Assembly (NCBI GenBank): GCA_050251615.1
Contig: JBFWMM010000006.1
Coordinates: forward strand, 17,677 to 81,676
Length of the DNA stretch: 64,000 nt
Origin: Sedimentisphaera sp050251615
GTDB taxonomy: Bacteria > Planctomycetota > Phycisphaerae > Sedimentisphaerales > Sedimentisphaeraceae
Direction of reading: 5' to 3'
Made by a program: the position numbers and the translations under genes. Within the stretch, counting starts at the first letter, position 1. Every line of letters begins with the position of its first letter. Of the stretch, positions 61,044 to 64,000 are shown piece after piece. The notes under the pieces are model-generated. The model was not told where the DNA came from and ran no database searches. It saw nothing but the letters and a program-made list of their open reading frames with translations.

Positions 61044-64000
61044 ATGAGAAAAATTAGAAGTTACCTTTTGTTTTTGTTGGTCGGGCTTGGAGGCCTTGCC
61101 TCGGCAGCCGTCTGGACGGTTTCGCCCTGGACGGATGACGCCTCAACAGGAATTGATTCCTCCAAGACCTACACTCACGCCCTCAATATGTCGTATCAAA
61201 CAGCTCCGGTTGTGAACGGTGTACAGTTTGTGCTTTGCTGGGGCGATTTTGTAAACGGTGGATGGGACGGTAACGGAGCGATTGACTGGGACGACGGCAA
61301 CAACATTGCCGGCGACAGCTATGAGCTCAGCAGAGACTTCCGTTACTTAAACAGCTATATTGATCTCACCGGCCTCACCCCGGGCGGCGTATATGAGCTT
61401 ACTTTCCTCAGCACAGGCTGGGAAGACGGCGACCGCCCCGTATCGCTGACCGATCAGTACGATACATTCATATTCAACCAGGATGAGTACGGCCTCGACA
61501 ACGGCATCAAGATTGTAGGCGTTTATGTCGCAGACGCAGCAGGCGAGCTACATCTGAAATTGACAGGCAATTTCCATATCTACGCCTTCGCCAACTGCGA
61601 ATACACAGGCGAAGTGCCAACGGTTATCAACCCGATTTATCCTGATGAATTCAATGGTGGAAACAGGTTCGCGCTTGATACTGACCTCGAATGGGCAGAA
61701 GAGTTTGCAGGAAGCCTGCCAAACCCCAAGTTTGATGTTTATATGGACCCCAACTCTACGAAAGTGGAGCAGTTGGATCCCTCAACGCTCGTAAGCGAAG
61801 GCCAGCTCGAATACAGCTATAGCCCCGCGGCTCTCGCAAACGGCTCAATGTATTCCTGGCGCATAGTGGCTTATGCGGACGTCTCTGATGTTGAACCTGT
61901 TGCAACAACCAAGTTGAGGACCTTTATGACGGTTTACGAAGTCGAGCCGTGGAGTGATTCGCATTGGAGCGATGATTCTGATTCAGGAATCAGCGCAGGC
62001 AAGCTCTACACTCACAAGGTGAATTTCAACGCCAGTGAGGCGGCTACGACAGTGATTAACGGCGTACCGTTTGAAAATGATACCGACCGCATCGGCAACG
62101 GCTGGACTCTGGAAAATGCACTTGGCGCAGCCACGGGCACACACCAGGTCGGCGGCGACGGCGGCTCTCTGGCCAGCTCCATTTACTACGGCAAAGACCC
62201 GCTCGCCGTGCTCACGCTTACAGGCCTTGAGCCCGGAACAGAGTACGTTATGACCCAGTACACCCGCGGTTGGGGTGATACGGGCGGCCGCGAAGTCAGG
62301 CTGATTACCAGCCCCGACGGCCTCACGACAACCCTTGACGGCAATCTCGAAGGCAACGAAATAGGTCACCTGTTTAAGTACAGATACACCGCTCCCGAAA
62401 ACGGCGAGATGTCCATTACGTTTGACCCTGTTACAGAAGACAGCTGGCACCATTACGGCTTCAGCAATGAAGTTTACCTGCCGGTCTATGCAGACCCTAC
62501 GCCTCTCCCCGGCGCGCAGGTCAATTATGATGTCGAGCTGAGCTGGGTTGTAAACGGCGAGGTTTCAAATCCGAGTTATAACCTGAGGGTTGCAACAGAC
62601 CCCAATATGATTGACATCGCAGTTAATCAGACGGGTCTCACAGAAACTGCCCTGACTCCGTACCTGAACTCCGATACTAATTACTTCTGGCAGGTGGATG
62701 TGCTTGACGGCGCTGAAATCGTTTACACAAGCCCGATATGGGATTTTATAACGAAGCTTCCGCCGGATGCGGAGAAGGTGCTTGAATGGAAATTCGACGA
62801 TCCGAACGGTACTGATGTCGTGCAGACTGGAACCGCAACAGGCGGCGACGGCACTATGAAAGAGTTTAATGCGCCGGAATCTGCATACGTTGCCGGTCTC
62901 AGTGGCAATGCGCTTAAGCTTCAAGGTAACGGCGAGTATGTTGACGTAAGCGCGGCCTCAGGCTTCATGCCGACGGGCGATGGTCAGTCATTCGCGATAT
63001 CCGGATACATGCGTACCTTCGCCAACTACGGCCCACTCTTCAGCATGCGCAACTCGGAAGACGATAACCCGATTATCGACATCTGCCTCGGTGATGACGG
63101 TGCTCAGAGACGCCCTGGAAGGATTTGCATGCTTGTTCGCGACGAAAGCCGCATCGCAAGCTTGACCTACTCCAGCGTTGCAGTTAACGATGGCCGCTGG
63201 CACAACTTCATCGTAACGCGTACAGCGAGCAAATGGACAATGTATGTTGATGGCGAGGCTGTCGCGGCGCTTAACGGCGCGGCAACGGGAGCTGTTGATC
63301 TCAACCTGCTCGGCATAGGCGCGTCTCCGAGATGGATTATGGACGATCACTATCTCGATACAACTATCCTCTTGAATTACGGCGGCCTTCTCGATGAGTT
63401 TACCGTATGGAACGGCCAGCTTCAGGCGCACCAGATTCAGGAGCTTGCGGCGATCGTTCCTCCGAAGGGCGATATCGACTCCGACCTTCTCACAGACACT
63501 GCCGATCTGGACCTCTTCGCAGCAGATTGGCTTGCCGATGTAACTATGCCGGTTCAGGGAGATGCGGTTCTTGAGGATATGGAATCCTACGACCCCGCAG
63601 ACCCCAATTCGCTTGACGCAAATTGGCCCTATATACCGGAAGACAACTTCGCTGACCTTGTTACGACCATCATCGACGATCCGAACGGCCTGTATGGTCA
63701 AGTTATGCAGATGGACTACGACTTCAGCACAGGCGGTCTGCACGGGCATATTAGTACGACCGTGCCGAATCGCGGCGTGGATATGGGCCTCTATGACAAT
63801 GTAGTTTTGCGCGTCAAGAGACTCCCCGGTTGTGATGTAGTGAAGGTTATCCTTGACTTCCTCGATGGCCGCGGAAAGGAAGCGCCCGCAGTGGATGAAC
63901 TTTACAACAAAGGACGTATCACTGTGGACTTCCCTGACGTACCCGTGGGCGAATGGGCAGACGTTGTTGTTCCGTTCCCCGCAGATGATGACCTGCTCAG
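61044..64000 (+). CDS. Very large secreted multidomain protein (partial, runs off the window)
   Basis: At least 985 codons, open to the last base. AGGAGA precedes the ATG by 7 bases; the signal peptide is MRKIRSYLLFLLVGLGGLAS. Residues about 25-200 and 295-470 are two copies of one beta domain (WTVSPWTDDASTGIDSSKTY and VEPWSDSHWSDDSDSGISAG start them), separated by fibronectin-like sheets (MYSWRIVAYADVSD). A LamG-like domain follows (about 575-805; WHNFIVTRTASKWTMYVDGE), then a dockerin-like segment GDIDSDLLTDTADLDLFAAD near 810, unusually internal, and a further CBM-like domain (about 835 to end, LEDMESYDPADPNSLDANWP). The enzyme or binding function may lie beyond the window. Confidence 0.85.
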   Translation, partial: MRKIRSYLLFLLVGLGGLASAAVWTVSPWTDDASTGIDSSKTYTHALNMSYQTAPVVNGVQFVLCWGDFVNGGWDGNGAIDWDDGNNIAGDSYELSRDFRYLNSYIDLTGLTPGGVYELTFLSTGWEDGDRPVSLTDQYDTFIFNQDEYGLDNGIKIVGVYVADAAGELHLKLTGNFHIYAFANCEYTGEVPTVINPIYPDEFNGGNRFALDTDLEWAEEFAGSLPNPKFDVYMDPNSTKVEQLDPSTLVSEGQLEYSYSPAALANGSMYSWRIVAYADVSDVEPVATTKLRTFMTVYEVEPWSDSHWSDDSDSGISAGKLYTHKVNFNASEAATTVINGVPFENDTDRIGNGWTLENALGAATGTHQVGGDGGSLASSIYYGKDPLAVLTLTGLEPGTEYVMTQYTRGWGDTGGREVRLITSPDGLTTTLDGNLEGNEIGHLFKYRYTAPENGEMSITFDPVTEDSWHHYGFSNEVYLPVYADPTPLPGAQVNYDVELSWVVNGEVSNPSYNLRVATDPNMIDIAVNQTGLTETALTPYLNSDTNYFWQVDVLDGAEIVYTSPIWDFITKLPPDAEKVLEWKFDDPNGTDVVQTGTATGGDGTMKEFNAPESAYVAGLSGNALKLQGNGEYVDVSAASGFMPTGDGQSFAISGYMRTFANYGPLFSMRNSEDDNPIIDICLGDDGAQRRPGRICMLVRDESRIASLTYSSVAVNDGRWHNFIVTRTASKWTMYVDGEAVAALNGAATGAVDLNLLGIGASPRWIMDDHYLDTTILLNYGGLLDEFTVWNGQLQAHQIQELAAIVPPKGDIDSDLLTDTADLDLFAADWLADVTMPVQGDAVLEDMESYDPADPNSLDANWPYIPEDNFADLVTTIIDDPNGLYGQVMQMDYDFSTGGLHGHISTTVPNRGVDMGLYDNVVLRVKRLPGCDVVKVILDFLDGRGKEAPAVDELYNKGRITVDFPDVPVGEWADVVVPFPADDDLL

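Noticed and set aside
1..64000. CRISPR arrays, insertion sequences, prophage or integron
   Set aside because: No regularly spaced repeats, transposase motifs or integrase genes were seen.

Overview
The window is a chromosomal segment of an uncultured-looking anaerobic planctomycete, most likely class Phycisphaerae (Sedimentisphaerales-like). The evidence is the combination of sigma-factor/FecR gene pairs, LamG-type surface proteins ending in PEP-CTERM tails or in a dockerin-like tail (pattern DLADFAEFA..W), long polysaccharide-degrading enzymes (GH127, GH78), and an otherwise moderately GC-rich bacterial core genome. One run of 100 N shows it is scaffolded draft sequence.

Layout. 1-12 kb: end of a membrane permease, an M20 peptidase, a secreted GH127 beta-L-arabinofuranosidase, a HAD hydrolase, recG, a coiled-coil membrane protein, an Mrp-type P-loop protein, PhoH and a PAP2 phosphatase. 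12-27 kb: an accessory surface region with three ECF-like sigma factors, each overlapping or abutting a FecR-type transmembrane protein whose outer part ends in a carbohydrate-binding-like domain. Between them lie PEP-CTERM, LamG and Ig-like surface proteins, two of them a tandem duplication. 27-32 kb: a SpoIIE-type phosphatase, then rhamnose genes (mutarotase and GH78 alpha-L-rhamnosidase). 32-35 kb: a YcjX/YcjF-like pair. 35-39 kb: an S-adenosylmethionine cycle operon (PfkB kinase, ahcY, metK) preceded by a clear promoter and a SAM-I-clan riboswitch; it contains the scaffold gap and is followed by a decayed metK fragment. 39-46 kb: a sigma-54 activator, Tex, an orphan DNA methyltransferase, argH and panB.

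46.7-50.8 kb (minus strand) holds a tightly coupled set: a tiny charged protein, a SpeD-like pyruvoyl decarboxylase, an acetyltransferase-fold protein, an ATP-grasp ligase and a fold-III PLP decarboxylase. This is the best candidate for an undescribed biosynthetic system. 51-55 kb: a second sigma-54 activator with a degenerate receiver, DNA polymerase III delta, RNase D and three tRNAs (Cys, Met/Ile2, Tyr). 55-60 kb (minus): a redox operon of a DUF6599-like lipid- or membrane-anchored protein, a DUF362 protein with a Tat signal, a polyferredoxin membrane protein of the NapH type and a Tat-exported aldo/keto reductase. 61 kb to the end: the start of a very large secreted multidomain protein that runs off the window.

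Together the genes suggest a glycan-degrading bacterium that probably senses extracellular sugars through sigma/FecR modules, exports arabinose- and rhamnose-releasing enzymes, and controls methyl-cycle genes by a SAM-sensing leader RNA. All functional calls rest on reading motifs; no database search was run.
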